Of a DNA stretch of 64,000 nucleotides, positions 27,501-36,867 are shown in pieces. Made by a program: the position numbers and the translations under genes. The notes below the pieces were generated by a model, which was not told where the DNA came from, made no database searches, and saw only the letters and a program-made list of their open reading frames with translations. Origin of the DNA: Moraxella sp. FZFQ2102 (lineage in GTDB: Bacteria; Pseudomonadota; Gammaproteobacteria; Pseudomonadales; Moraxellaceae); NCBI RefSeq assembly GCF_024137865.1, contig NZ_CP099960.1, positions 2,046,001 through 2,110,000 of the forward strand, given 5' to 3'. Each line of letters begins with the position of its first letter. Position 1 is the first letter of the stretch.

Positions 27501-28807
27501 AATCTGAACAATCATATCTGCCGCCTGCGCCACTGTGGCAGAAGATTCGCGGTATTTTAGATGCTGCCACACAAGCCAATGATCGCGTGATTGTCACTTT
27601 ACCTGATGATGCGACTTATCAGCAGATCGCACGCATCATCACGGCGCAGCAGCACGATGAGCAAGGGGTGGATAAGATGGTGGATGCCTTGTTATCGCAC
27701 CATGAGATTATCGTGCCGATGATGGTGTCTATGGAGAATATTTGTACTTGGCAGCATAAATTTTCATTAAATTATTTAAATAATAAGATTGAGCTGATGC
27801 CCGAAGAAGACGATGAAGATGTAGAAGAGCCATTGGGACTCGATGGCTTGGGGCGATATCAGCTCAATGATGCCATCATCCAAGCGATGGCGCGTGGTAT
27901 TTTTGATGGTGTGGCGATGAGCGAAGAGACGATGCTTACTGCCTTAGAAAACACACAGGCGCACGATGAGTTTTATGCGATTTATTTTGATAAATTATTG
28001 CCAGCTGGAGAGAGTCGTTTTGGCAGTTTGGCGTCTCAATTACAAACGCTTGAGCAGAGTGCAGAAGCGTTATACAGCACTGTATCGGCAAATGCATTAT
28101 TAAATTTTGATCAACAAAATCTACGCAGTGATTGCGGACATCTGCACTATTCGCAATTAATCAGCGGCACTTATGAGCAGTCCATCGCGCTGAATGTGGG
28201 TAGTGAAACCATGACCGTATCGGCAAATGTCGCAGATGCTGATCAGCCATATTGGTTGTCGATTTCACCAAGTAAAGCAACTGCCAAAAACATCGTCAAT
28301 GGTTGGCTTATGCATTTGGCTTGGCAAGTGGTGTGTAAGACTGATAATCAAGATATATCTAATAATAATCATGTCAGTATTCGTAAGTTTACCCAAGGTT
28401 CATCAGTGTTAAAACCTTTGGGATTTGACGAAGAACAGACCGCCATCTGCTATCAGCCTGTGCTATGGCAGGATGCGCAGCGGATTTTGGCGGGATTTGC
28501 TACGCTTGGACTCTTGTCGCAAAAGTTACCACTACCGATTACCAGTGAGACGGCACTCACTTTTGTGGTCAATGATGAGTGGCAAAATGATGAATTGACA
28601 CCGCGACTGTATGACGCATGGGTGAAAGGCTATACATGGAGCGTGAACAGCAGTCAGCACCCATCGTGGCAGCTGATTTTGGGCGCAAGTGATCCGCTAG
28701 AGCAAGCGGCGCGAGCATTGCCAATCGTGTATCCACTATATCAAAGCTTGCCAAAAACACTGTGCAAACCTGAAGAACTGCAAGGCAAACAAGGGGGTGT
28801 GTCATGA
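24545..28807 (+). CDS. recC: exodeoxyribonuclease V gamma subunit
   Basis: Chi-recognition subunit of the RecBCD helicase-nuclease, 1,420 residues against 1,122 in E. coli. The N-terminus (QLSRLIEIYKQ-like start, then FAPFTVIVPSMVLGDWLTKSVASQVGIS) and SLSIHACHSLKRQLEIARVMI match the helicase-like domain 1 of RecC. FARFGALRSVPFGLTVMLDMNLSAFPRRD is the conserved inactive helicase core, and the C-terminal inactive nuclease domain follows. Several acidic inserts (EEDDEDVEE near residue 1083) add length. It starts the recC-recB-recD operon; the stop overlaps the recB start as ATGA. Confidence 0.95.
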   Translation: MFAITQSNDTQVLLSRLIEIYKQHSHSSQDNADGGAMSALSAQIFAPFTVIVPSMVLGDWLTKSVASQVGISTLLTAQFWGQYQWQMIQAVLKVDAEFTHAAGRDDALQVPEVAVLSASVMRWRLFGFFCEFQGEKLIEILNNQSHPLHSLLHFLYQENPHSQKPQLSEQRIWQLCDELAAVYVKYLTHRPEWLAAWTHNTPLPKSVDVMLAEKQRFEQAYHDDEMPEWLIAHYHQLEMQLRYLWQALFADVYAYREALEQRFWQVLSGARGAAVYQAALAKLPKALYLFTVQQIPVVELQFLKRLSTLIDVELLHFNPSKMFWADIVDKNWLMTQRIIHPDTVYLKDHGHSLLSRLAKESRETFAMLADMSGGEYYYEKPPIDSTDELPMPRDWQVSWMDQFVNDPKPVGLLAQLKQDILMLDETGMSKQWLTQALASLTEKNQPKHPMHLFDDGQFASLSIHACHSLKRQLEIARVMIARYLNIPNADGSARHLSDVVVYLPDVAAAEDLIRLVFDDGVGADGLRLPAKITGTTNRSIETLMNAIAGFYTLLGGRGARFYRETVFEWLMLPPVYQSFGLDFEQMSRACELLTQAGFRRGFDAEHLAMTLDEYDVDYRYSFSYALDRLVTGLLIPDEQSKPNKLFYPLHWQQGVFQEATAPVLTVSLADEPIISALCRIHEGLSACYGAYDRVDRVQTWLDKIEYDVIDRYFANLKDTAQMRAIFEAKNSMAASLRANQYYHKHHTYKYEGSDAQDSHEIRLSLQFVLESLNSMLQSQAISAEPANVITFARFGALRSVPFGLTVMLDMNLSAFPRRDGVRRMDLMRAGLKRRGDRMNEDDDNGAFLDAILCSRDACMIFYNSVASDGVTELLPAAPVSELLEFFKTGVDWQNDFHALLYAQNSTDDTDANRFDREQITNAIIAAMPSVVQTYLVTHHTATSFDTANFYDKITPKMPNKSTDADEKQIQDWVRARLIHAIEQIKKSEQSYLPPAPLWQKIRGILDAATQANDRVIVTLPDDATYQQIARIITAQQHDEQGVDKMVDALLSHHEIIVPMMVSMENICTWQHKFSLNYLNNKIELMPEEDDEDVEEPLGLDGLGRYQLNDAIIQAMARGIFDGVAMSEETMLTALENTQAHDEFYAIYFDKLLPAGESRFGSLASQLQTLEQSAEALYSTVSANALLNFDQQNLRSDCGHLHYSQLISGTYEQSIALNVGSETMTVSANVADADQPYWLSISPSKATAKNIVNGWLMHLAWQVVCKTDNQDISNNNHVSIRKFTQGSSVLKPLGFDEEQTAICYQPVLWQDAQRILAGFATLGLLSQKLPLPITSETALTFVVNDEWQNDELTPRLYDAWVKGYTWSVNSSQHPSWQLILGASDPLEQAARALPIVYPLYQSLPKTLCKPEELQGKQGGVS

Positions 28808-31800
28808 CACAGTCAGTACAAAATACACAAAATAGCACCATCCCTGCTGCCATCGCCTGCAAGCTGACAGGCGGCTATCTGATCGAGGCATCGGCAGGTA
28901 CGGGCAAGACTTGGACGCTGACAGGGATCATTCTGCGGCTATTGATTGAGAAAAAGTACGCACCTGAACGCATTATCGCCACGACTTTCACCAAGGCGGC
29001 GGCGGCTGAAATGCAAGAGCGGATTTATGAGCGATTACAGTCGTTTTATGCACTTGTGCGCTGGCTAAAAAATGTACAGCCAAAATATCCGCACTGGTTC
29101 GGTGTCGAATCATCTGTGGTACCTGATATTTTAGCTGAGCTAATCACAGCAACCAAAGCAGTGGGCGTCGATGGTGAAGATTTGATCAATCAGCATTTGC
29201 TTGTACAGATCCTACAGACTGGCGCAGATGCACTGGATGAGACCATTCGCCGCACTGCGCTTGTGCTGATGACTTTGGATAAATTATTCGTCGGTACGCT
29301 CGATAGCCTTGCGCAAAAATGGCTCAAAGAATTTGGCTTGCAGACAGGACAGGCGAGTGAGCGGCAGATGCTCACGGATGAATCGGCATTGATCCGTGCA
29401 CTGGTGCATGACAGGCTGCGTGCCGAGCAGTCGCGATTATCGGTACAATCACCGAGTATATACAAGCAAATCATTGCACATAAGTCGCACGCTTTTAGTG
29501 ATGTTGATGGCTTGAGCGCGCAGGTTAAGACAGTGATTGATTTTTATCATGCGCCGATTGATGAAGTGCCTGCGCTTGACGATGGTTATGATAAGCTTAA
29601 CAATCTACTCGATGAAGTTCTTGCTATCAATATCGAAGATTTTTTACCTTTTTTAAATAAAACATATCGTAATCAGATTGGTATCAATGCACGATCAGCC
29701 GCACCAAATCGACTGGGATCTTTGCCTGAGATTTTATCATTGATCCGTACCCATCGGCTTGATTTTGTAGCTGAATTATCTGGTCATCACATCGAAGCAT
29801 TGGAGCAGTTTACTAAGTTTGTCGATACGGATTTTTTTAAAAAAAGTGGTGTCGATGCCAATGCCAAAGTGCGCTTTAATGCTTTACCATGGCAGCGTGT
29901 GGCGGCGATTCATGAGCTGTATCAGCTGCTGATCGCTCGTGCGCAATATCATTATGATGCGCTGCGTTACCGTGTGGCAGCTAGCGTGCGCACATCACTG
30001 ATGCCGATGCTTGAAGCGCGCGGTGAGACGACTTTTGTCATGCAGATGGTGCGACTGACCGACGCGCTGCAAGATGCTGCACTTGCCAATTATATTCGCC
30101 ATCAGTACCCTGTGGCGCTGATTGATGAGTCGCAGGATATTAATGGCTTGCAGGCGTTATTGATCGAGCGCGTGTATTTACAGGGGCTAAAAGCTCAGCG
30201 CGAGCAAGCGACCCGATATCAGCTGGTCGGCGGTGAGCGTCCGCGAGCATCGCGTGATTTTTTGCTTTTGGTGGGTGATCCTAAGCAGGCGATTTATCGC
30301 TTTCGTGGTGGTGATGTTGCCAATTACAACTGGCTAAAATCTTATGGCAAAACCCAAAATGAACCACCGATTCTGGATCAATCTTTGGTGCTAGACATCA
30401 ATCGCCGCTCAAGTGAGCCACTGATCAATGCGCTGAACCGATGGTTTGTTGATACAGGATCTACCGATTGGTCAAACCATGCCAATTTGGGTCAAAGCAT
30501 TCGCTATCATCAGATCCAAGCATTTAATAAAACTTCAAAATTATCTTGGAAAAAAAATACGGATAATAACGCGCATTTACCGAATAAAAACTTAACAATC
30601 ATCCATGCAGATGCAAAAGATGAGATTGTCACCAAGATGTGTCAGCATATCAATACGCTATTGGCAGACGGTCATCGACTTGGTGATCGCGTGTTGCAGC
30701 CAAGCGATATTGCGATATTGGCAAAAACGCATGATGCTTTAGAAGCGGTAAAACATGAGCTTGGCGCGTTAAATATCCCTGCGATCAGTGCGCGTGCGCA
30801 AAATGTGTTCATGACTGATGCAGGTGAAGATCTGTACGCGCTACTTTCTGCCGTGCTCAATAGCCGTTCGGCAGGGTGCGTGGGCAGATTTTTGATCAGT
30901 CGTATCGTGGGCATGACATTAGATCAAGCGACGGCTTTGATGGCAGGCGAGCAGGTGGTGCTTGATGGGTTTGGTACGCTTAACAAGGCAGCTTTATTGG
31001 CTTATTTGCAACAAGTTCATGAAAAATGGCTAAACGATGGTGTGGCAAGTGCGCTGAATTTTGCGTTATCTGATACGCCATTTACGAGTAGTGGTGGCTT
31101 GTGGTTGGTGGCAGCGCGCCTAGGTGAGCGTTATTTAGCAGACCTTTGGCAATTGGCAGAAATCGTCAGTGCACAAGGTCAGCTGCATGAGTTGCAGCTA
31201 TTGAGTTGGTATGAAGCACAGCTTAACGCACCAGCGGATGAAGATAATACACAGCGCGTCCTACCTAGCGAAACAGGTGTGAATCTGATGACGATACACA
31301 AGTCTAAGGGTCTGGAATTCGCGGTTGTTTATGTTTTGGAATTGAACAAAGCAAGATCAAGCCGAGCAAATGATCAGAAATTTTACGCTTATAACCGTGA
31401 TGATTTGACGCGTGCCATTTCTGTTGTGCCGTACAAGCAAGAATCATCAAGTTATTATAAAGAATTAGATGATGAAGAAGCGATGGCTGAGCTGCGCCGA
31501 TTGGGTTATGTGGCATTAACGCGCGCATCCGAGCAAGTATTTTTGGTGGCAGCCACCACAGCCAGCAAGCGCAATATCGCTGATGCACCCTTATATCAGT
31601 GGCTTGATTGTTTTGATGGTAGCTTAACAATTCCTGAGCGTATGGCAGATCTGATTGATGTGATTGATTTGGATGAGATTGCCTTAAATAGTACGCAATT
31701 AGTATCTACAGCGATCGAAGAGACTCAGCCAATTGCCTATAAAGATTGGAGTAAGGTAATGGCGACCAAGCTTTTTTATGGTGCGAAAAAAACCAGTTTT

Positions 31801-32691
31801 ACTGCGATGATCGGTCAGTTGGATGCCAATTCTAAAGCCATTTTGACTGAGATGCCAGACCATGATGAACTGGTTGCGATGACTGATTTGCATGGAGATT
31901 TACTTAACAATACACCGAGTAATCAGACGCAGATCATAACACCTATGCAGGATGATATTCGCACGCGATTTATCAAAGGCAGTGCAGCGGGGGATTTTTT
32001 ACACCAAGTACTAGAGCGAATCGAAATAGGTAGAATTGGCAATCAAGTCGATGAGCTTGCACGCCGATTATCCATGCCGCTTAAGTACCGCAGCGACTTT
32101 ATAGACAATGATGATAACGAGCATCAAGCCTTGGTTCGATGGCTAAATGATATCGTTCATGCGCCATTTGGTGCGTCAGGTGTCAGCCTTGCGAGCATCG
32201 CACCTGCTAATCAAGTGCGAGAATTGGGCTTTACCTTAGGTCTGTCACCCAATTTCAGTATCGAAAAACTTAACAAAGTATTCGAGAAATACAGCGATCA
32301 ACCACTGGTGCTAAAGGTTGATAAGGCAGATATTTGGTATCGCTATTTGCGTGGCGAGATTGACTTGGTGTATGAATATCAAGGCAAGTTTTATATCGTC
32401 GATTATAAGTCCAATTATCTGGGCGCGCAGATGAGTGACTATCAGCCTGCATCACTACAGGCAGCGATGACGCAAGCGGGCTATTGGCTACAGGCAGTAA
32501 TTTATCAAGTGGCGTTGCATCGCTTATTGAAAGTAAAACTTAATAATTATACAGGTAATGAAGCCCAATATCTGGGCGCGGTGGAATATTTGTTTTTGCG
32601 CGGTGTGTATGCAGATGATACGCAGTGTGGGCGCATGGTTTGGCAGCCACCGCTTGAGCTTATTTTGGCGGTTGATGCATTATTTGGTTAA
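28804..32691 (+). CDS. recB: exodeoxyribonuclease V beta subunit
   Basis: Helicase and nuclease subunit of RecBCD, 1,295 residues. UvrD-type helicase motifs: Walker A IEASAGTGKTWTLTGI (residues about 22-37), motif Ia TTFTKAAAAEMQERI, motif II VALIDESQDINGLQALL, motif III LLLVGDPKQAIYRFRGGD, motif V NLMTIHKSKGLEFAVVYV and motif VI RRLGYVALTRASEQVFL. The C-terminal nuclease domain has GEIDLVYEYQ followed by FYIVDYKSN, with the catalytic Asp and Lys. The ATGA overlap with recC implies translational coupling. Confidence 0.97.
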   Translation: MTQSVQNTQNSTIPAAIACKLTGGYLIEASAGTGKTWTLTGIILRLLIEKKYAPERIIATTFTKAAAAEMQERIYERLQSFYALVRWLKNVQPKYPHWFGVESSVVPDILAELITATKAVGVDGEDLINQHLLVQILQTGADALDETIRRTALVLMTLDKLFVGTLDSLAQKWLKEFGLQTGQASERQMLTDESALIRALVHDRLRAEQSRLSVQSPSIYKQIIAHKSHAFSDVDGLSAQVKTVIDFYHAPIDEVPALDDGYDKLNNLLDEVLAINIEDFLPFLNKTYRNQIGINARSAAPNRLGSLPEILSLIRTHRLDFVAELSGHHIEALEQFTKFVDTDFFKKSGVDANAKVRFNALPWQRVAAIHELYQLLIARAQYHYDALRYRVAASVRTSLMPMLEARGETTFVMQMVRLTDALQDAALANYIRHQYPVALIDESQDINGLQALLIERVYLQGLKAQREQATRYQLVGGERPRASRDFLLLVGDPKQAIYRFRGGDVANYNWLKSYGKTQNEPPILDQSLVLDINRRSSEPLINALNRWFVDTGSTDWSNHANLGQSIRYHQIQAFNKTSKLSWKKNTDNNAHLPNKNLTIIHADAKDEIVTKMCQHINTLLADGHRLGDRVLQPSDIAILAKTHDALEAVKHELGALNIPAISARAQNVFMTDAGEDLYALLSAVLNSRSAGCVGRFLISRIVGMTLDQATALMAGEQVVLDGFGTLNKAALLAYLQQVHEKWLNDGVASALNFALSDTPFTSSGGLWLVAARLGERYLADLWQLAEIVSAQGQLHELQLLSWYEAQLNAPADEDNTQRVLPSETGVNLMTIHKSKGLEFAVVYVLELNKARSSRANDQKFYAYNRDDLTRAISVVPYKQESSSYYKELDDEEAMAELRRLGYVALTRASEQVFLVAATTASKRNIADAPLYQWLDCFDGSLTIPERMADLIDVIDLDEIALNSTQLVSTAIEETQPIAYKDWSKVMATKLFYGAKKTSFTAMIGQLDANSKAILTEMPDHDELVAMTDLHGDLLNNTPSNQTQIITPMQDDIRTRFIKGSAAGDFLHQVLERIEIGRIGNQVDELARRLSMPLKYRSDFIDNDDNEHQALVRWLNDIVHAPFGASGVSLASIAPANQVRELGFTLGLSPNFSIEKLNKVFEKYSDQPLVLKVDKADIWYRYLRGEIDLVYEYQGKFYIVDYKSNYLGAQMSDYQPASLQAAMTQAGYWLQAVIYQVALHRLLKVKLNNYTGNEAQYLGAVEYLFLRGVYADDTQCGRMVWQPPLELILAVDALFG

Positions 32692-32747
32692 GTTTTTATC
32701 ATTATCAGGCGATTAATAATTAAAATTTTTTTAAAGAGTAATTCATT

Positions 32748-34778
32748 GTGAATTTATCAGAAAGTATCAGCCGTTATGTGGTGCGTCGTATCCATCAGCA
32801 TGATCATTGGTATGACCAAAAATCCATGCTTGCTGTACCACTGAATTTACAAAAATCAGATGAAGCAAATTTTTATCTTTTGCATGGCACACTGCTGCAA
32901 TTATTATTAGCAGGGCATACGGTGCTTACTCTGCCGACAGATATGCAGGATGTGGGGTTGCCAACATGGCAGCTGTTGTGCTTTGAGCCGATATTTGAGC
33001 GGCTGCAGAGATATTTTGATGATGGGTTTGATTTTGTAGCTTTGCTAAATGAATTTGCACAAGCTTTGGCAGATGGTGCCGATGTGCAGCATTGGCTTGG
33101 TGAGCAGCGTACTCGGTTTTTGATGCTGCTTGGCGCACAGCAAAGATCATTGTCACGCACGCAGATGATGGCGGTGATTGATGAGATTGTGTGGCTATTG
33201 CGTGCTTATTATACCATGCGCGTGCTTTGTGCGGATGATGTATTGGCATGGGCTGCGCGATTATCGAGTGTATTTTTTGCCAATTTACACGATGTCAAAT
33301 CATTGGACAAAAGCGCACCCTTGCAGCCGATTTGTTATTGGATCGGGCGATCATCGGTGTATTTTTGGCTCAATCGTGCTTATCGTGCAGAAGCAGGGCT
33401 GATGTATCATATTGGGCGGATTAGGGCTGCGCAAGTGCCACCTTTCACAGCTGATAATTTAGATAAATTAAATGAAAAGCAAAGAGATGCTGTGAAATTG
33501 GTCGCCAATCAAGCTTTTGCCTTGATCACTGGCGGACCAGGTACGGGTAAGACCTATACGGTGGCGCAGATTGTTTTGGCGCTGCTAAAAACCGATCCAG
33601 ATGTGCTGTCATCATTGGCATTGGCAGCGCCTACAGGTAAGGCGGCGCAGCGTATGAGTGAGTCGCTACAAAAAGCGCTCGGTGCTGATGTGCAGATGCT
33701 GCTGCCTGAACCGAAGACCATTCATCGCCTGCTGGGCATTGGTGCGACGGGTGTGCCGCGTTACCACGCTGATCATCCGCTGCCGTATCGGATGCTGATT
33801 ATTGATGAGGCATCCATGCTTGGCGCGGAGCTTGCGTGCCGGCTGATGGCAGCGGTGGCGACGGGTGCGCGCGTGATTTTATTGGGGGATGCCAATCAGC
33901 TTGCGGCGGTGGATGCAGGGGCGGTGCTTGCCGATTTATGCCGTATGTCATCATTGGCTGATCTACATTGTAAGCTTGAGCAATCACAGCGTTTTACCGA
34001 CACTTCAGGTGTGGGTAAGCTTGCCAAACTGATCAAAGGTGATCAACAGGATAAATTTAGCCAATTACAACAGTTGATTGACACTGAACAAACACTTGAA
34101 TTTGTATCACTTGATGATAATCATACTCAAGAGCGGTGCTATCAATATTTAAGTGAAGCTTATCAGTCGTATTTTAAAAAAACCCAATCATTGTATGGTA
34201 ATTTACCAAAAATAGATCAATCAGCACACGAAGAAGTAGCACAATTATTCAAAACACTGAATGAATATCGCATTTTGTGCGCGTCGCACATTGGTGCTTA
34301 TGGTGATCATGCGATCAATGCATTTTTATCAAAAATGCATCGCAAGTATTTGGGGGGTAAACCATCAAATTCACCGTGGTATCAAGGGCGTGTAGTGATG
34401 GTGGTTGAGAACCGTTATGATTTAGAATTATTTAATGGTGATATTGGTATTTGTCTGCATACCGAGCAAGGTTTGATGGTGTTTTTTGAAGGTGAAACAA
34501 TAAAAATGCTGTCGGCGGAGCTGTTGTCTGAAGCGATGGTTGTCACCGCCTATGCCATCACGGTGCATAAATCACAAGGTTCGGAATGGGAGACGGTGGC
34601 GATCGTGTTCGATGAAAGCAGCCAAAGACTACTGTCAAAAGAGCTGATTTATACGGCGGTGACGCGTGCCAAAGCGCGTGTGCAGATTTTTAGCACGCAA
34701 AAGGCGATCACGACTGCATTAATCACGCCAACTGTACGACAAACAGGACTTGGTATCATTGAGACCTTACAGAGATAA
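32748..34778 (+). CDS. recD: exodeoxyribonuclease V alpha subunit
   Basis: Fast 5'-3' helicase motor of RecBCD, 676 residues. Walker A is FALITGGPGTGKTYTVAQIV near residue 265, followed by AAPTGKAAQRMSESL, Walker B MLIIDEASMLGAEL, ILLGDANQLAAVDAGAVLADLC, and the C-terminal AYAITVHKSQGSEWETVAIV and ELIYTAVTRAKARVQIF. The start is GTG 32748 after AAAGAG; there is a 56-base gap after recB. An N-terminal domain of about 230 residues replaces the barrel-like region of E. coli RecD with little visible similarity. Confidence 0.95.
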   Translation: MNLSESISRYVVRRIHQHDHWYDQKSMLAVPLNLQKSDEANFYLLHGTLLQLLLAGHTVLTLPTDMQDVGLPTWQLLCFEPIFERLQRYFDDGFDFVALLNEFAQALADGADVQHWLGEQRTRFLMLLGAQQRSLSRTQMMAVIDEIVWLLRAYYTMRVLCADDVLAWAARLSSVFFANLHDVKSLDKSAPLQPICYWIGRSSVYFWLNRAYRAEAGLMYHIGRIRAAQVPPFTADNLDKLNEKQRDAVKLVANQAFALITGGPGTGKTYTVAQIVLALLKTDPDVLSSLALAAPTGKAAQRMSESLQKALGADVQMLLPEPKTIHRLLGIGATGVPRYHADHPLPYRMLIIDEASMLGAELACRLMAAVATGARVILLGDANQLAAVDAGAVLADLCRMSSLADLHCKLEQSQRFTDTSGVGKLAKLIKGDQQDKFSQLQQLIDTEQTLEFVSLDDNHTQERCYQYLSEAYQSYFKKTQSLYGNLPKIDQSAHEEVAQLFKTLNEYRILCASHIGAYGDHAINAFLSKMHRKYLGGKPSNSPWYQGRVVMVVENRYDLELFNGDIGICLHTEQGLMVFFEGETIKMLSAELLSEAMVVTAYAITVHKSQGSEWETVAIVFDESSQRLLSKELIYTAVTRAKARVQIFSTQKAITTALITPTVRQTGLGIIETLQR

Positions 34779-34900
34779 ACTTTACAATGATGGCAAAACC
34801 AAGTAGAATCGCAGGTTTTTATTTGTATTATCCACAATATTGGATGCTTTAAATTGATTAAATTAGCTAAACATTTGTGATCAGATTTTTGTTTGCGTTA

Positions 34901-34906
34901 TATAAT
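34901..34906 (+). promoter_or_regulatory. probable -10 box for dusA
   Basis: TATAAT about 150 bases before the dusA start; the matching -35 position reads TGATCA, a weak match with 17-base spacing. The rest of the 278-base recD-dusA gap shows nothing else that I recognise. Confidence 0.35.
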
Positions 34907-35056
34907 TTCCACTATAAAAATCGGCAAAAATGGTACAAATACAGTGCAAATTTGGCGAGTAAAATTGTACGAGACGCAAGTAATCACAAACAAACACAAG
35001 TAAAAATAGATAAAGATTTGCAATTAAACGCTTGAAAAACAAAGAGAATTTTATAA

Positions 35057-36028
35057 ATGACTGATTTTATTGGTAATAAGAGAATTAGCCTTGCACCGAT
35101 GATTGATTGGACGACTTCTGATTTTCGTACTTTTGCACGGCTGTTCAATCCGAACATTCATCTATATACCGAGATGATCAGTACCAGTGCGATTTTAAAG
35201 GGTAATGCCGATCATGTGCTGAAATTTCACGGCAGCGAGCATCCTGTGGTGCTGCAGCTAGGCGGTTCTGATCCTGATGAGATGGCGCAAGCGGTGCAAA
35301 TCGCCGATACCAAGGGTTATGATGAGTACAACATCAATGTTGGCTGTCCGTCCGATCGCGTGCAGCACAATAAAATCGGTGCGTGCCTGATGGCAGAGCC
35401 GCAGACGGTGGCGGCGATGGTCAAGGCGATGCAGGTGGTGACCGATAAGCCTGTGACTGTCAAGCATCGCATTGGCATTGATCATTTTGACAGTTATGAA
35501 TTTATGCGCGATTTTGTCGAGACGGTAGCGGCGGCTGGCTGTACGCATTTTATCGCTCATGCGCGTATTGCGTGGCTGCAGGGTCTATCACCTAAGCAAA
35601 ACCGCGAAATTCCACCACTGCGCTACGAAGACATTTATAGGCTTAAGCAGGATTTTCCCGATCTTAACATCGAGATCAATGGCGGAATTGATAACATGGA
35701 TGCCATCCGTGAGCATCTGCATCATGTCGATGGTGTGATGATTGGGCGCGCTTTTTATCACAATCCTTATCTGATGGCAGAATGCAATGCACTGTGGGAT
35801 TTGCCACTGCCAAGCCGTCGCGATATTTTTACAGAATTGCTAAATTATCTTAAAATGCGAGCTGATGAAGGCACAAATCTTGCGACCTTGACACGGCATT
35901 ATTTGGGCTTGTTCCAAGGCTTAAGCGGTGCGCGTGCGTGGCGACAGGCGTTGAGTGGTAAACCATCATTAACGCTTGAAGAGATTCGCCAAGCAGGCGA
36001 GCAAGTGCTTGAGCAAAACAGAATGTAA
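35057..36028 (+). CDS. dusA: tRNA-dihydrouridine(20/20a) synthase
   Basis: FMN enzyme that reduces uridines 20 and 20a in the tRNA D-loop. 323 residues, a TIM barrel followed by a helical domain. SLAPMIDWTTSDFRTFARL is the start typical of DusA, NVGCPSDRVQHNKIGACLM holds the catalytic Cys, FIAHARIAWLQGLSPKQNREIPPL holds the FMN-binding His and Arg and the DusA signature, and EINGGIDNMD and GVMIGRAFYHNPYLM form the phosphate-binding end. The start at 35057 follows AAAGAGAATTTTATAA. It stands alone and converges with the CPBP protease gene. Confidence 0.95.
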   Translation: MTDFIGNKRISLAPMIDWTTSDFRTFARLFNPNIHLYTEMISTSAILKGNADHVLKFHGSEHPVVLQLGGSDPDEMAQAVQIADTKGYDEYNINVGCPSDRVQHNKIGACLMAEPQTVAAMVKAMQVVTDKPVTVKHRIGIDHFDSYEFMRDFVETVAAAGCTHFIAHARIAWLQGLSPKQNREIPPLRYEDIYRLKQDFPDLNIEINGGIDNMDAIREHLHHVDGVMIGRAFYHNPYLMAECNALWDLPLPSRRDIFTELLNYLKMRADEGTNLATLTRHYLGLFQGLSGARAWRQALSGKPSLTLEEIRQAGEQVLEQNRM

Positions 36029-36047
36029 GTTGGCAGGCTATATTATA

Positions 36048-36083
36048 AGGCTTGGGCTGGTTAAATGTGATTATTCAAGCCTA
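36048..36083. terminator. possible shared terminator dusA / CPBP gene
   Basis: AGGCTTG (36048-36054) pairs with CAAGCCT (36076-36082) across a long loop between the two convergent genes, overlapping the stop codon of the protease gene. No strong T run follows. Confidence 0.3.
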
Positions 36084-36863
36084 ATCCAAAATCAGTAGCA
36101 GTAGCACCAAGCTGTTATTAATACTGTGCAATAGCATCGGCGCAAATACTGAACCTGTCCGCACGCGTGCATAACATAGACCTAATGCTACGGCGAACAT
36201 TACGCCTGTATCTATTAGATTATATTGAAAATGCAATAGTGAAAATACACCACTACTGATTAGACTGGTTAAAATAGTGATATGGTTAGTATTATCGGTA
36301 AAGTGCGAAAAAATATCTTCACCAAGCCGCCAAAATAAACCGCGACAAATCAGCTCTTCATAAATAGGCGCGCAGACCATCACCATTAAGGCAAATAGCC
36401 ACATCGGTGTATCATGCCCCATCATCTGCGCTGCGTCTGCTGATGGCGTGGGCGATAGTGCGGTCGTCGCCAAATTGGCAAGCAGGCTTGCGATAAAGAC
36501 AATCAGCAAAAACACCCACAGACACCGCCAAAACACGCGTCCATCCATTGGCAGTAGCGCAAGATAGCTTTGCCACAGTTTGCGCGCTTGTGCAGTACTT
36601 ACGCTGTCTTTGCGAATACGAAAATATTGCCAAAAAACAATCAGCCACACCAAGCATACCGCCGTCAGCACTACCGACATCACAAGCAAAGTATTATCGC
36701 TGATGGCATGATATGGTGTAAAATCAGCCAGCGTCTGCAAGAGCAGCAGCCAGCCATTTTGTAAGGCGAACATCGTCGCGACCACCATCGCTATCAAGGC
36801 AGCGGCGATTGACGGCGGATATTTGGGCGGTGCTTGGCTTGATGGTATCGCTGAATGGCTCAT
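36081..36863 (-). CDS. CPBP family intramembrane metalloprotease
   Basis: Membrane protein of 260 residues from ATG 36863, with about seven hydrophobic spans. The Abi/CPBP (Rce1-like) motifs are in order: EELICRGLFWRLG (EExxxR), FSLLHFQYN (FxxxH) and LLHSINNSLVL (HxxxN). These proteases cut membrane or prenylated substrates, and some give self-immunity to bacteriocins; the substrate here is unknown. The frame could open 10 codons earlier inside the upstream gene; ATG 36863, four bases after that gene's stop, is preferred. It is probably co-transcribed with the alpha/beta hydrolase. Confidence 0.85.
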   Translation of the reverse strand: MSHSAIPSSQAPPKYPPSIAAALIAMVVATMFALQNGWLLLLQTLADFTPYHAISDNTLLVMSVVLTAVCLVWLIVFWQYFRIRKDSVSTAQARKLWQSYLALLPMDGRVFWRCLWVFLLIVFIASLLANLATTALSPTPSADAAQMMGHDTPMWLFALMVMVCAPIYEELICRGLFWRLGEDIFSHFTDNTNHITILTSLISSGVFSLLHFQYNLIDTGVMFAVALGLCYARVRTGSVFAPMLLHSINNSLVLLLLILD

Positions 36864-36867
36864 CGCA